64,000 nt of DNA from Oleomonas cavernae (GTDB lineage: Bacteria; Pseudomonadota; Alphaproteobacteria; Zavarziniales; Zavarziniaceae). Made by a program: the position numbers and the translations under genes. Position 1 is the stretch's first letter. Every line of letters begins with the position of its first letter. Below the pieces are notes generated by a model. The model was not told the DNA's origin. It made no database searches and saw nothing but the letters and a program-made list of their open reading frames with translations. Below, in pieces: positions 1 to 11,527 of the stretch. The stretch is taken from contig NZ_QYUK01000011.1 in assembly GCF_003590945.1 (NCBI RefSeq), positions 3,752,909 to 3,816,908 on the forward strand, given 5' to 3'.

Positions 1-3000
1 CATCGAGAATGTTCGCGCCAGCGTCGCCGGTGATGCTGTTGTCCAGGGAATTGCCGGTGGCGTCGACGACGGCAGCGCTGATGATCACTAGATTCTCGAT
101 GTACTGGCCGCCGAGACTGAAGGTAATTGACGTCCGTACGGTATCCAGACCCTCCCCAGTGACCTCGTTCACGACATCACCTGTCGAGTCGACAATGAAG
201 GTATCGTCACCGAGTCCGCCACTCATGGTGTCGGCACCTGCGCCACCGTCCAGCGTGTCGGTCCCGGCGGCCCCAACTAGTGTGTCGTCGCCGCTTCCAC
301 CACTTAGGAAATTAGCCCCGGCGCCGCCGGTAATGATATTGGCCAAGGAATTTCCAGTACCGTTGACCGCTGCGCCGCTGGCAAGCACCAAGTTCTCGAT
401 GTACTGGCCGCCGAGACTGAAGGTAACCGAGCTCTGTACAGTGTCGATCCCCTCGCCATTGGCATCGTTTGCCACGTCTCCCGTCGAGTCGACAACATAG
501 GTATCATTGCCCGTGCCACCGCTCATGGTATCGGCACCTGTGCCACCATCGAGCGTGTCATTCCCGGCGCCCCCGACCAGCGTGTCGTTCCCGCTCATGC
601 CACTGAGGATGTTTGCCCCATCTCCACCGGTGATACTGTTGACCAGAGTATTGCCGGTTCCGTCCACCGCCGCGCTGCCGGTAATCACCAGGTTCTCGAA
701 TGGGCTGCCCAGGGTGTGCGTCACCGAGGTTCGAACCGTGTCGATGCCGCCGCCGCCGGATTCGTTCAGCGTGTCGCCCACCGAGTCCACTATGTAGATG
801 TCGTCGCCCAACCCACCCCGGAGGGTATCGTCTCCGGCGCCGCCGTTCACAGTGTCGTTACCGTCGCCGCCCTCGACCGTGTCGTTGCCGGCACCTGCTT
901 CGAGATTGTCATCGCCCGCAAGGCCATAGAGCTGGTTGACGCCGATGCTGCCGATGATTGTATTGGCCGCGCTGTTGCCTGTTCCGTCGACGGCGGACGC
1001 GCTGGTGATCCCCAGGTTCTCAAACCCGTTTTCCAGCGTAAAGGTCACCGATGTCTGCACTGTGTCGATGCCACCGCCACCGGACTCGGTCGTCGTGTCA
1101 CTAATCGAGTCCACGATGTAAGTGTCGTCGCCGAAGCCGCCCCGCAGCATATCGCTGCCAATGCCACCATTGACGACATCGTTGCCGTCGCCACCCTCAA
1201 CCGTATCGTTACCGGCACCGCCGTCAAGTGTGTTGGCGTTTCCATCTCCTCGGAGGGTATCGTCATAGATTCCACCAGCGAGGTTCTCCACGCTGTTGTA
1301 GGTGTCCCCTACTGCATCGCCAAGATTGGCGCTGCTCTGGCCCAGATCAGCGAGTACGACTGTCAAGGTGTCGAGATAGGATGCTGTATCGCTTCCAGTT
1401 CCGCCAATCAGAATGTCTACGCCTTGGCCACCGATTAGAACATCGTCGCCAGTGCCCCCATCGAGACGATCGTTTCCGCCGCGTCCTTGAATGACATCAT
1501 TCCCATCGTTGCCGTATAGCTTATTCGCCGCGCCGTCTCCATTCAATGCATCGGCATATCCGCTGCCGGTGAGATTCTCCACACTGGCGTACGTGTCACC
1601 AAGTGCATCACCAATATTGAGACTCGCCTGAAGGAGATCAGCCACAACGCTACTCGTAGCATCCACATAGCTCGCTGTGTCGCTGCCTGAAAGGCCGCCA
1701 TTTAACGAGTCGGCACCGCTCCCGCCGATCAGCACGTCGTGTCCGTCACCACCATCCATGGTGTCCGACCCGCCTCGTCCCTGGAGAGTATCATTGCCCC
1801 CGCCGCCGAACAGAGTATTACTGAGGCCATTGCCCCGAAGGTCGTCAGCAAAACCGCCGCCGACTAGATGTTCGATCGAGTCGAAGTTATCCCCTAGTGC
1901 TTCGCCGGCATTGGCCGCATTCTGTGCTAGATCAGCCACGGCCCCCGTCATAGAATCTGCGTACGATGCCGTGTCTCTTCCGATCCCGCCAAAGAATGAG
2001 TCAACTCCCGCACCGCCGGCTAAAGTATCGTCGCCTTCGCCGCCCGACAGGCTATCGTTTCCGCCACCACCAAAGAGAACGTTAGCGCCGCTATCGCCGC
2101 TCAGTGTGTCGCTGTAGTTGGTACCATCCAAATTCTCCACGCCGATAAAAGTGTCGCCAAGTGCTTCGCGCAGACCGTGACCGTCACCGCTCGTACCCAG
2201 GTCAGCTATGACCCCGGCGATCGCCAGTGCATAGGACACTTTGTCGATCCCGGCGCCACCGTTGAGAACGTCGGCGCCGGATCCGCCATACATGACGTCG
2301 TTTCCGACGCCTCCCTCCAACACATCGTCTCCGCTGCCCCCTGTCAGGATATCGTCGCCTCCTGCGCCTTCCAGCCGATTGCTTTTCTTATCGCCGCCCA
2401 AGGTGTCGCTGAACGAACTCCCCTGAAGATTTTCGATCCCGGTAAGGTTATCGCCGCTCGCACCGCCCTGACCAAATATTCCGCTGCTTGCCATTAGGTC
2501 AATCAAAATGCCTGCAGAAGTGTCGCTGTAACTTGCTGTATCGATACCCGTGCCGCCGGAAATCAGGTCAGCCCCAGCACCGCCCAGCAATAGGTCATCC
2601 CCGTCACCGCCTGAAAGTGAGTCCGCCCCGCCTTCCCCTGAAATAATGTCATCGCCATCTTGGCCATTGAGCAAATCGTTGCCGTCATTGCCTGCAATCC
2701 GATCGCTACCCGCGTCGCCATCAAGAGCGTTGCCGAGGCCGTCACCGGTGAGATCGTCCGAATAGGCGGTCCCCTCAATATTCTCGATCCCTTGAAGATG
2801 GCTGATGCCACCGCCTCCCGATCGGGCCTCACCGGTCACCAAGTTGGCCATCACCTGGGCAGGGCTATTAGCAAATGAAACCGTATCTGTCCCGGCGCCG
2901 CCATCAAGCACATCATCGCCGGCACTGACTATAATCAGGTCGTTTCCGCTTCCTCCTGAAAGGGCATTGTGTTGCTGATCGCCGGTCAATGTATCGGCAA

Positions 3001-6000
3001 AGGCTGTACCGATTAGGTTGCGCACATGGACGTAGGCATCGAACTCTCGCGGAGTCACCGAGCTAAGGTTCAACTCGAGCCCTTGGCTGTTGCCGGAGAA
3101 ATCGGCGGTCTCTACGCCAATAAGATTGTCGTAGAGCGACAACCTTTCAAGCGAAAGCCCTTCCAAAGTAATGTGGCCGGAACCGGCAGCGCCGGAGAGC
3201 GCGTAAGCGATATCGATATCGCTCTGGACAACAGAAACCTTCACAATCCGGTCGGTCGATAGGATGATCAAGCGATCGCCGACTGTCCCGCTTTCGAAAT
3301 TCTGAAGCAGCGTGTTATTTGGACTATTCCAATCGCCAAAGACGAATAGATCGTCTCCCGTGCCACTCGCCAAGTGATGGTTGACAGTACCCGCAGCAAT
3401 CAACAGTTCGCCAACTTCCCCGGTCGACACCAGGTCAGAAGCTGTCACATACCCTGTTGTGCTATATCCCAATATTGCGCCGAGTGCGTCCAGCGCTGCG
3501 ACAAACTCCGCATCGATGCGAGTGGCTACCTGCACGGCAGCCACTTGTGCTGCCTTCAACGCATTGAACTGCAGATTGTCAGTTTCTGTGAGAAGAGCGT
3601 ATGTGGGCGGTGGTGGTGGTGGCGGGGGAGACGGATTAACGAGCCTAGCACCCTCTGAGGTATTGGTCGCTGGACTCCCCAATATAATGCCGTCCAGGCG
3701 CTCCTGATTGACCGATAGCACAGCGGCAGCGGCAGATCGAGAATCTGCAACTGCCTTGTAACCTACGATGGTGTTTGCAAGGGCTGACCCGAAGGCAAGA
3801 GCGTCGGCCGCCGCGCGATCAGCGCCCGGGCCACCAAATATTGCGTGAGTGGCATTAGCTACCACGGCAGATTCGAGGGCACCCTGGCGAGCGTCGGCCG
3901 CATCCGCCACCAGCCCTGCCAGGCTTGCGGACGCGTCTGCAAAATCGGCGACCTCGCCGAGCGCCTCGATGGCGTCTGCCATCGCATGTTCATCGCCGAC
4001 GAACCTATAGTAGGTAGTCCCATCGCTATTCGTCTGAGAATACGATAGATAAAAAGTTGTTGGCACGAGCGTGGTAATCTCACCAATTAATGTAGTGGCA
4101 TCGCGATCAGACAAAACACCATAGAACGATCCCTTTTTTATCGAGAGCCAAACCTTTTGACTCGGATCTGCATTTACGGTGTACAAATAAGCACGAAAAC
4201 CATCTGACCCATAAGGATAAGGGATCGGTTTATCATGTAGCGCTAGGTTTTCAGCCAAATCTATCGCTTTGGCGAGCTCGCTAATTTCCGTCAGAGTTTG
4301 AGTGTGCGACAAGTCCATTTCATTTGAGATTCGCGATGAAGCCCCGTCATCAAGGTATTGTTGTGTATTCAGAGCGATATTCGGCACTTCCTCCGCCGAA
4401 GGCAATTCGCCGGCTCTAGTGGTAAAGAATCCGGTAATCGAGATGCTGGATGGCATTGTCGTCGCGGTAGTTGGATCGAAATTCGGATTAGCATCTTGAT
4501 AAGCGTCGAGGGCGCCAATTACCCGATCGATGGCGGGCGAATCCAGTCTCATTCCATTGGCCAGCGTTACGGATTGCAGCCGATGGTGACTTGACGCGAA
4601 CCAGCCTTCGATAGTCACCGAGTCGAATTGACCAATGACTTGAATTTTAAGTGAATCGCCGTCCCGGCTGAGCCAAAGCTTATCCGGCACGATACCGTCA
4701 CCGAGTGACAGTGTCCCGCTAGGACCTGCGGTGACAACATTCCCGTTCAGTATCGACAGGTGCCCATCGCCAATATGGAACACATATGTATCGTTACCAC
4801 CACCGCCGACAATTTGATCCCGGCCGCCATGCCCATCCAGGATATTGTTCCTGCCGTCACCGTACAGCCTGTCATTTCCAACTGTGCCAACAAGGTTTTC
4901 GATATCGTAGATCACACCACCAAGACTATCGGTCCCCTGAAGGAGGTCGACCGTGACGCCTATGGCATTCCATTGGTAGGTCACAGTATCGATGCCACCA
5001 TTGCCATCAATCAGATCGCTGCCGCCATGTCCCCAAATCATGTCGCCGCCAAGGCCCCCAATCAGCGAATTCGTGTACTTGTCGCCGATCAGCGTGTCGC
5101 CGTGGTTAGACGCCACAAGGTTGCGGACATGTACCTGGCCGTCGAAGAAGAGGGGCGCCCCCTGAAGGCTGCGTAAACCAGCGAAGGCTGTATCGGCGAA
5201 CGAAGCAGTTTCTACTCCGACTATATTGCTCACGAGATCCAGGTCATCGGGCGACAGAGCCGCCATATCGACGATGGTATCACCAAAGACAATCCGCGTG
5301 CCGCCTGTACTATTTTCTGCAATCGATATCTCATTACCGCCATTGAGAAAAACCAACTGATCTTCCTGTGCCCCAGCCGAAAAACTCGAAATCGTAACGT
5401 GGTCAGACCAGGATCCTACATAGAAGTCGTCTTCACCGGCTCCGCCCACGAGGGTTTGGTTGCCCTGTCCGGCGATCAGCAGCTCGAATTTGCCCGTGGA
5501 AGCAACGGTTTCTCCGGGAAGCCCAATCGCGACACGCTCATAGTTACCAGCCTCGGCGACGGCCGACAAGATCGGCCTCAGACTCTCCATAAGTTTGGCA
5601 AATACCAGCGCGCCATCCGCCAGCCCTGCGAATGAAGCTTCGGCGATGGCTGCGTCGGCTGAAGACCAGTAGGTGAGTCCACCGGCAAGATGCTTTGTGG
5701 CCTCGTGATTGACCGGAACAAGGTATGACAAGGAGCTATTTGCCACGGAGATGGATCGTCCGGCATCTGCCGCCGCGGTGTAACTACTCACATAAGAAGC
5801 GATTGCGTCGCCCCAGGCGGTGGTGGCCTGCTGCGCACTCAAGGCCGCTGATGCCGCTTCCGCTCCTAGCACCAAATTCGCGGTAACGGCGTCATGCTGT
5901 GCATCCGCGATCGCGTTCGCGCCCTGTGCAATTGCCGCCGCCGCCGCGTGCGCCAAACTAACAGCTGAGGCGATTTTTTCGAGGGCAAGCAATACATCTT

Positions 6001-6985
6001 GAGCACCGGAACTTTGAAAGACATAGCCTCGGCTGTCCGCGCTGGTGAAGCCAGGAGCAGAGTAACTGCCAGCGGTACCAAATACCGTAATCTTACTGCT
6101 GTCGGGCGCGTACCCTCCAATCCCAGAGGAATACCCGGAGATGACCTGCCGACGCTGGACCATATGCTCATGAATCGCGTCAACTTCTGTCGTGAAGGCC
6201 GTCGGCAACGTGCCCAGTTGAATAGACGCCGCTTCCGCCTTGCCCGCCGCCGCCGCCGGCAGTCCCTCTGCAACAAGCTCGGCGAAGAGGAGCGCAGCAA
6301 CCTGCATGCCCGTCGAGGTTTGCAACGATCCGCTGTTGCTCGTCAATCCGATATCGACAATGTCGTGTCGCGTCCCATCAACGAGAGTGTAGCCGGCAGT
6401 GGATAGAACGGCGTTGCCATTGATGATTTGATCAACACGCACGTCGCGCAGATCAATCGATTCGATATTGAGCTCAGCCAAACTGAAGAGTTCGTCTGCC
6501 GCAGATTGGCCGTTGCCGTCGCGATCAATCCAAACCTTTACCTCGTCAAAATAGCGATTACCAGAATCGGGATCAGTCAATGAGGTAGACCTGCTGAAGA
6601 TCGTCGCCCCACCACGCGCAAGTGTCGCCAATGCCTGGAAGCCGTTCTGCTGTTGGTTTGGTGGGCCGCCTGTTACCGAAAAGTGAGGTCCGAACCATTC
6701 GGTTGAGTCGTCAATCGTACCGCTACCGTCCCTATCAAGGACCAGAATGCCGTCATCAGCACCGACCCAACTCACAAGCGACCTATTACCTGTGCCATTC
6801 AGGTCAAAATATGCGGTGGATTCCGGCGTTGGTATCAGGCTGATACCCTGTCCGTTAAGGTCCAGAATCAGAGGGGGACTAAACCCCCCATAACCGATAA
6901 CATTTACTGTTATTATACTTGGGAAATCATGAACAAACCGTATGGCATTGCTTATATAGCCCACACTACTGTGATACGCTGCCCC
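1..6985 (-). CDS. Giant RTX (hemolysin-type calcium-binding repeat) exoprotein, main part; runs off the left edge
   Basis: About 2,300 residues are read without a stop from near 6985 down to base 1. The segment opens with a PLILDLNG-type motif and Asp-rich D-x-D-x-D/G loops (about 6870-6550), typical of the region before RTX repeats in large alphaproteobacterial exoproteins. Ala-rich helical stretches follow (about 6300-5600 and 4100-3500), each followed by blocks of nonapeptides of the GGxGxDxLxGGxG type (about 5100-4740 and 3000-1). Between nonapeptides the blocks carry DTVSYA-, GIENLxGS- and YIVDS-type linkers. RTX proteins bind calcium outside the cell and normally leave by a type I system; the C-terminal signal would lie beyond base 1. 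No convincing start codon or ribosome site exists for this frame, and it joins the 6952-7512 segment if one G is added to the four-G run at 6985-6982 (C on the + strand). I read it as the C-terminal part of one gene that starts at 8795. Confidence 0.9.
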
Positions 6986-7526
6986 AACACCGAGAGCGCC
7001 GCGGTGAGCTCAGGGAGGAGACCAGAAAGTTGTATGTCGGCCCATTTAGTCGGAATGCTCCCAAGATATAGACGCTGGACCAAGTAGCCTAAGAGTAGTG
7101 AGTTTCCCTCCAGGCGCACCGCTGAGTCCACCAGGGCCACTACATCGGCGCCCAAGCCATCGGTCATAAATGTATTGATCTTCTCAAACTTGGTCGTAAG
7201 TTCGGCCAAGACTTCAGCGCTGCTATCCGATGCACTGCTGCTTCCAGCTTCTGAATAGAAATCCTTCATCCATTGAGGAATGTTCGAGCCGCTGAAGGTT
7301 TCTCCCATAAATCTTACGGCAGTCAGGTCGTACTCGCCGTTGGCAGAATTGAGTACGGTATCGAACGATAAAGAACCATCGGCCTTTTCGGCACGCGAGG
7401 AGATTTGCCCATTTGTTATGGTCCACGCCTGATTCCAGCCCGCCTCCGTCGGTCGCGTAATTGTGATTGACTGGCTGTCGACCGAAAGCATGCTGCCAAT
7501 TGGAGCGATCAAGACATCCCCCCCCC
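6952..7526 (-). CDS. Middle segment of the lipase-RTX exoprotein, separated by apparent frameshifts
   Basis: This is an open frame of about 186 residues with no recognisable domain. It has a beta-rich first half and a helical second half ending near LPELTAALSVLG. It starts in the nine-G run that ends the upstream lipase frame (7526-7518) and has no ribosome site of its own. Adding one G there gives a continuous GGGDVLIAPIGSML reading. It ends at a TAA at 6954-6952, but adding one G at 6985-6982 carries the protein on as LGAAYHSSVGYISNA into the RTX frame. Both shifts have the same sign, one base missing. I therefore treat it as a linker between the lipase-like domain and the RTX region rather than as a separate gene. 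Real phase variation at the nine-G run remains possible. Confidence 0.6.
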
Positions 7527-8795
7527 AAGGCTCACTCCGAAGCTACCGTCGTCATTAAAGGTGATGGTGCGGCTCAGCCCTTCAGGCCCGGCTCCAAGTG
7601 TTGCACGCAATTTTCCGTCTGGAGTAACCCCTAAAGTTGCGGCATTGCCAGTAAAGACGAAATCAAAGCCACCCTCCAAACTTATGGTTACCGGCGACGT
7701 GGGATCGAAAATGACACCAGATTCCCATGATATACTGCCGTGTTGGACAAGTTGGCCATTCTTGTAAACCTTAATAACGTTCATTCCATCAGGGTTGTAG
7801 GTTTCCTCTACAGTGACGCCGATTTGCCCCGTTGTCGCCGGCAAGGGGCGAGAAATCACCAGAGTTCCATCGGCTCCAATAGCAAAGCTAGCATCCTGGT
7901 AGTATGCCGCCATATACACGATCAACGAGCCTAATGATGTTATATGGGGGGTTTCGCCAGGTTCCCGCCCAGAATAGTACTCGACGAAACGCTCGGGGTT
8001 ATGCCAATATTTGCTGCCGACATAATCGATCGCTGTGGTTACCGCTACGCCCGATCCGTTACCATCGGCCATCATGTACCAGTAATTGTTATTATTAATT
8101 AATAACTCCCAGTACGATGGACTCTCTCGACTAATCGCTAAGTAATCTGGTTCGCCTCCGACGGAGGGTAGTTCGATTTGCCTTCCAATAGAGGATCCTC
8201 CGGCAATAGGATTTGTACCGGTTATATGGTCGGCGGAAAAGAAAACATTCTCATAGTGCTGATCCAGCCATGCTATTTCGTTCGGCGGGAAGCGCTGGCT
8301 CAGTGTTTTATCGGCATTGATCGAAGCATAGGTCTCGACATACACATCAGCACCAGGGTGATCTTGTCGGTACCTCAAGGCGGCTTCTTGTGCCAGCCCA
8401 CCGCCAAGGGACTGTCCCGTGAATTTGTCAATTTTATTGTAACCTCCGACCAAATACTGATTATTCCGTAACCATTCATCTGCGTTACGTGTAATATCAG
8501 TAGCCGTGTCAAATGCCGGCACGTCTTCTTGGCCATCCATTATCTGTATGTCTGTGTGACCATCTGTAAGTTTATCGCCGAGCGTCGAGTTTTCGCCCGT
8601 TATTTCAGATCCTCGAAATACCATTATGGTCTTTACGATTTCTCCCTGCGTATTCTTCACGCCCACAAGAACACCTAAAGTGTTCGTTTCTATATTTGTC
8701 TCGGAGTAAAGCTTTACAAAGCTTTGACCAGCTGGAAGAGGGTCGAGCTCAGAGTATACCCAGGAACTAAGAGAGGCAGTATCAAGACCGGACAT
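7509..8795 (-). CDS. Lipase-like N-terminal part of the RTX exoprotein
   Basis: This 428-residue frame starts at an ATG preceded by AGGAGAG at a good distance. It resembles class 3 lipase-like alpha/beta hydrolases found at the front of RTX proteins. An FRGSE motif lies at residues 60-64, and a nucleophile elbow GQSLG at 127-131 gives Ser129 as the likely nucleophile, followed by LAQEAALRYR. An Asp/His pair to complete the triad is plausible further on but I cannot assign it. Residues 300-420 are beta-rich and end in a Gly run encoded by nine Gs, where the frame terminates prematurely. There is no N-terminal signal peptide, consistent with type I secretion through a C-terminal signal. The gene begins 18 bases after the beta-propeller gene, so the two probably share a transcript. 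Esterase or phospholipase activity is inferred. Confidence 0.75.
   Translation of the reverse strand: MSGLDTASLSSWVYSELDPLPAGQSFVKLYSETNIETNTLGVLVGVKNTQGEIVKTIMVFRGSEITGENSTLGDKLTDGHTDIQIMDGQEDVPAFDTATDITRNADEWLRNNQYLVGGYNKIDKFTGQSLGGGLAQEAALRYRQDHPGADVYVETYASINADKTLSQRFPPNEIAWLDQHYENVFFSADHITGTNPIAGGSSIGRQIELPSVGGEPDYLAISRESPSYWELLINNNNYWYMMADGNGSGVAVTTAIDYVGSKYWHNPERFVEYYSGREPGETPHITSLGSLIVYMAAYYQDASFAIGADGTLVISRPLPATTGQIGVTVEETYNPDGMNVIKVYKNGQLVQHGSISWESGVIFDPTSPVTISLEGGFDFVFTGNAATLGVTPDGKLRATLGAGPEGLSRTITFNDDGSFGVSLGGGMS
7518..7526 (-). repeat. Nine-base G tract (C on the + strand) at a frame junction
   Basis: A run of nine identical bases lies exactly where the lipase-like frame stops and the next frame begins. 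Ten Gs would fuse the two frames. Such tracts are slippage-prone in replication (phase variation) and are also the commonest site of sequencing or assembly error. Confidence 0.8.
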
Positions 8796-8813
8796 GCGAT
8801 TTCTCTCCTGCGC

Positions 8814-9983
8814 TCAAGTTTTTATGCAATAGATGGCGATGCGCTTTGCGAAACCTGCGGCAAGGCAATCGCCCCGTAGGGAGAACGCCACGGTGACCGC
8901 CATCATTGACCTGCTTCCTTCGACGATGGTTTGAACGACAGTGGCCGTGCGGATATCGATCAGGAGCACGCGGTCGACTGCAGCGACGGCGAGCAGTGGC
9001 AACTTTGGATGAACCGCGAAGTAATTCCCGGCGAGGAGTTTGATGTTTATTTCTCCCCGCTTAGTCAGGGAGGGAACATCGAAGATCTTGATCTTATGAT
9101 ACTCTTCTGCTTCGAGTTGCTCGCGGGTAAGAGTATGATCCGAGCCGTTACTTGTGCTGTGTATGCCCGCAACGAGATACTGGTCGTCAGAGGTCAGGGC
9201 GATCGCGGAAACAGTCGCCGGAAATGCCCGCACTTTGCCGCTACATGTCGCGGCCTGTACATCGCACAATTGGATTGTGAAATAGGAACCGATGGCCAAT
9301 GTTTTCCCGGTTCGGGACAGGGCAAGGGATGTCTCACCGCCCGTTCCATACAGTTCAAACTTCGACCGGACAGACAAAGTCTGCATGTCGATCGACGAGA
9401 AATAGTGGGAATATCCAGATGGTTGAGCCAGGCCAGTGAGGCCATCTGCGCTTAACGCGAGCTCCGCTGCGCTGTTTCGATAGCTCTCGATGACGGGAGG
9501 AAGTGGACCAGGGATCGCGCCGGTAATCTCAAGGGTGTCACCATCGCGGATGGAGAACATATCGGTGTCGGGGCTAGGTAACTCGTCGATGGACTGGCGG
9601 GGGCGGAGAACCGCGTCTCCGCCCGCCGAATAGGCGATGACATGACTGACGGGGCCTTTGGCGAAAATATCGGCGACTATCGTACCGGTGGCGGTATCCA
9701 TGACAGCAGTAGCGTTGGAGCCATTATGAACAACGGCAATGCGCCGACCATCGGGGCGCCAAGCGAGGCCGACGACCACCGCGTCGAAATTATTCGATTC
9801 GACCACCTTCTCCAGCGGCTGCGACCACAGCCGCATCGCCGCTGCCGGGTCTGCTGGCAAGGGCGGGCGGCCTACAGCACCCTGCGGTCCGGTGGGGGCC
9901 TGCCATTGCACGAGAGCCGTTGTCAATGCAGCCACGAGTATAAGCGATACCGCCACCAAGCCCCACCACTTACGCCTTGTCAT
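8814..9983 (-). CDS. Membrane-anchored WD40-like beta-propeller protein
   Basis: The protein has 389 residues from the ATG at 9983, chosen because GGGAG lies seven bases upstream and MTRRKWWG begins an N-terminal anchor; an earlier in-frame start at 10028 has no such site. Residues about 5-26 form one hydrophobic segment, placing the rest in the periplasm. The remainder is a series of weak WD40/YVTN-type blades, with phrases such as LAWRPDGRRIAVVHNG, LALSRTGKTLAIGSY, LTSDDQYLVAGIH and VAFSLRGDCLAAGF. This architecture suggests a protein-binding scaffold with no catalytic residues. It ends 18 bases before the lipase/RTX gene on the same strand, so it may assist secretion or activity of that exoprotein; this is inference from position alone. 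Confidence 0.75.
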   Translation of the reverse strand: MTRRKWWGLVAVSLILVAALTTALVQWQAPTGPQGAVGRPPLPADPAAAMRLWSQPLEKVVESNNFDAVVVGLAWRPDGRRIAVVHNGSNATAVMDTATGTIVADIFAKGPVSHVIAYSAGGDAVLRPRQSIDELPSPDTDMFSIRDGDTLEITGAIPGPLPPVIESYRNSAAELALSADGLTGLAQPSGYSHYFSSIDMQTLSVRSKFELYGTGGETSLALSRTGKTLAIGSYFTIQLCDVQAATCSGKVRAFPATVSAIALTSDDQYLVAGIHSTSNGSDHTLTREQLEAEEYHKIKIFDVPSLTKRGEINIKLLAGNYFAVHPKLPLLAVAAVDRVLLIDIRTATVVQTIVEGSRSMMAVTVAFSLRGDCLAAGFAKRIAIYCIKT

Positions 9984-10344
9984 GACAATGCTCCCGAGGC
10001 AATCCACCGCCAAAGCTCTAAGCCCCACACACAGATGGCCAATTCAACCGATCCTTGGACCGGCCTCCACTAAAGTACTTATGAGCGATGAGAGGCTCCG
10101 CTTCTTTGTATTCCCGAGATAACTCATTCGACCTACAAACCTATATTCGGGTATGTCACAATGCTCTGAGGTTTGGCGCCGTCCCTGGCAAAAATAGCTG
10201 CCAAATTGTCAGAGACAACACCATCGAATGGCGCTGCCTGATGGGCGGTACCAAGAAATCCACTTTTTGAGTGTATAGAAGTCCAAGGAACGATCAATCG
10301 TTGAATTGTTACGGTATTATTACACTTCGTAGATCGACGAATTT
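9984..10344. other. Intergenic stretch without a recognisable gene
   Basis: No credible coding frame was seen. The stretch lies between the promoter side of the minus-strand beta-propeller gene and a plus-strand transposase remnant, so it probably holds the promoter for the propeller/lipase/RTX transcript. I could not pick a confident -35/-10 pair. Confidence 0.4.
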
Positions 10345-10570
10345 TTGCTCGCGACCAGGCGTCTGGATAGCGGCATCCCCTGCGCCTGGGTGCTCGCTGA
10401 AGCGCTCTACGGCAGCGACTATCGGTTCCGGAATATGCTCGAAGATCGTCGTCAGCCCTACGTGCTGGCAATCCGCTCCGACCATACCCTTCGTCTGCTC
10501 ACTGAGCAGGGATTGCTGCAAACCGATCCCAAGGAGATGGACAATCCTCAAGGCCGGCACTCTCAACGCA
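10345..10570 (+). pseudogene. IS701-type DDE transposase remnant
   Basis: A stretch of about 70 residues (LDSGIPCAWVLAEALYGSD, then YRFRNMLEDRRQPYVLAIR) resembles the central DDE region of IS701-family transposases, where a VPFAWVxADxxYG motif is followed by RLRxMLExRxxPYVLA. No start codon, N-terminal part or C-terminal DDE residues are present, and no terminal repeats are visible. It is a fragment left by a decayed insertion. Confidence 0.6.
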
Positions 10571-10774
10571 ATCAGGAAACGGCGGCACTGACCGGGACAC
10601 TGGGCCTGTCAGCGCTTCCCGGACGACAGCGCAAATGCAGTTTTGTGCTGTAATAAATCGCCTTATTGATCAAAATGAGTTCGCAATTTTGATCTGTCGA
10701 GTAGGCAGGCTTTACATTGTACTTTGCTGATCTGACGACCTGACGAACGTGCTTCAACCGCTTCAAGGAACACC

Positions 10775-11422
10775 ATGAATTCGGACCAAATCGCTCTCCC
10801 CTCGGCCGACAGCGACGTGGCGTCGGCGGGCAAAAGCCAATCGGCGTCGACTGTCCTCGCCGCGCGACTGGCCGCGGCCTATTGCGAGGGCAATCGCATC
10901 GCGGCGGCAGACCTGCCCGCCATGATCGTTGCCGTACACAAGACGCTCGCCGGCCTTGGTGCGGCGCCTCAGGCCACGATCGAGGCGCGAGCACCGGCCG
11001 TGCCACCGAGGAAGTCGGTCACAGACGACCACCTCGTTTGCCTGGAGGATGGCTTGAAGTTCAAGTCGCTGAAGCGCCACCTGCGCGTCAGTCATGACTT
11101 GACCCCAGCCGCCTATCGGCAGAAGTGGGGCCTGGAAGAGAGCTACCCGATGGTCGCGCCGGCCTACGCCAAGTACCGCTCCGACCAGGCTCTCGCCCTC
11201 GGCCTTGGGCGCAAGGCAGAGGTTGCACCGCCCCCACCCGCGGCGAAGGCCAAGCCTGGACCAGCCCAGTCGAAAGCATCGAAAAAGCCAGCCGGGCAAA
11301 GCGCCAAGGCGCCGCCTACGCCGACCAAACGAAGTGCGGAGCCGACCTCGTCCCCTGCCGAGTCGAAAGCGCTGCCGCCGATCCGCTACCCTGCAAATCG
11401 GTTTGCAAAGAAGGCGACCTAA
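10775..11422 (+). CDS. MucR/Ros-family zinc-finger transcriptional regulator with extended C-terminus
   Basis: The product has 215 residues, with AAGGA seven bases before the ATG. The central part (about 80-150) matches the Ros/MucR domain: DDHLVCLEDGLKFKSLKRHL then HDLTPAAYRQKWGL and YPMVAPAYA. The zinc ligands would be Cys89, Asp92, His102 and His107, the Cys/Asp variant common in this family. Ros/MucR proteins are H-NS-like regulators of AT-rich promoters in alphaproteobacteria. Usual length is about 140-150 residues; here an unusual tail of about 60 residues rich in Ala, Pro, Lys and Ser follows, suggesting an additional DNA-contacting or disordered extension. It stands alone between transposase remnants, so its targets cannot be inferred. 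Confidence 0.9.
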   Translation: MNSDQIALPSADSDVASAGKSQSASTVLAARLAAAYCEGNRIAAADLPAMIVAVHKTLAGLGAAPQATIEARAPAVPPRKSVTDDHLVCLEDGLKFKSLKRHLRVSHDLTPAAYRQKWGLEESYPMVAPAYAKYRSDQALALGLGRKAEVAPPPPAAKAKPGPAQSKASKKPAGQSAKAPPTPTKRSAEPTSSPAESKALPPIRYPANRFAKKAT

Positions 11423-11527
11423 GAAGTTATAGATGCCCGTGTTCTGGATCCGCTTCGTGCCGCTCATTGCGAGTCGCGAAAGCAGCCGCATCGGGGTCAT
11501 GTGTAATTCGGTATGTGCTACCCTCGC

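Noticed and set aside
1-6850. Long plus-strand readings rich in Pro, Ser and Val across the RTX region
   Set aside because: They mirror the minus-strand GGxGxDxL codons in another frame and have no ribosome sites or family resemblance.
7223-7528. A third minus-strand frame through the nine-G tract
   Set aside because: It would need a different base count, has no domain resemblance, and ends without joining the RTX frame.
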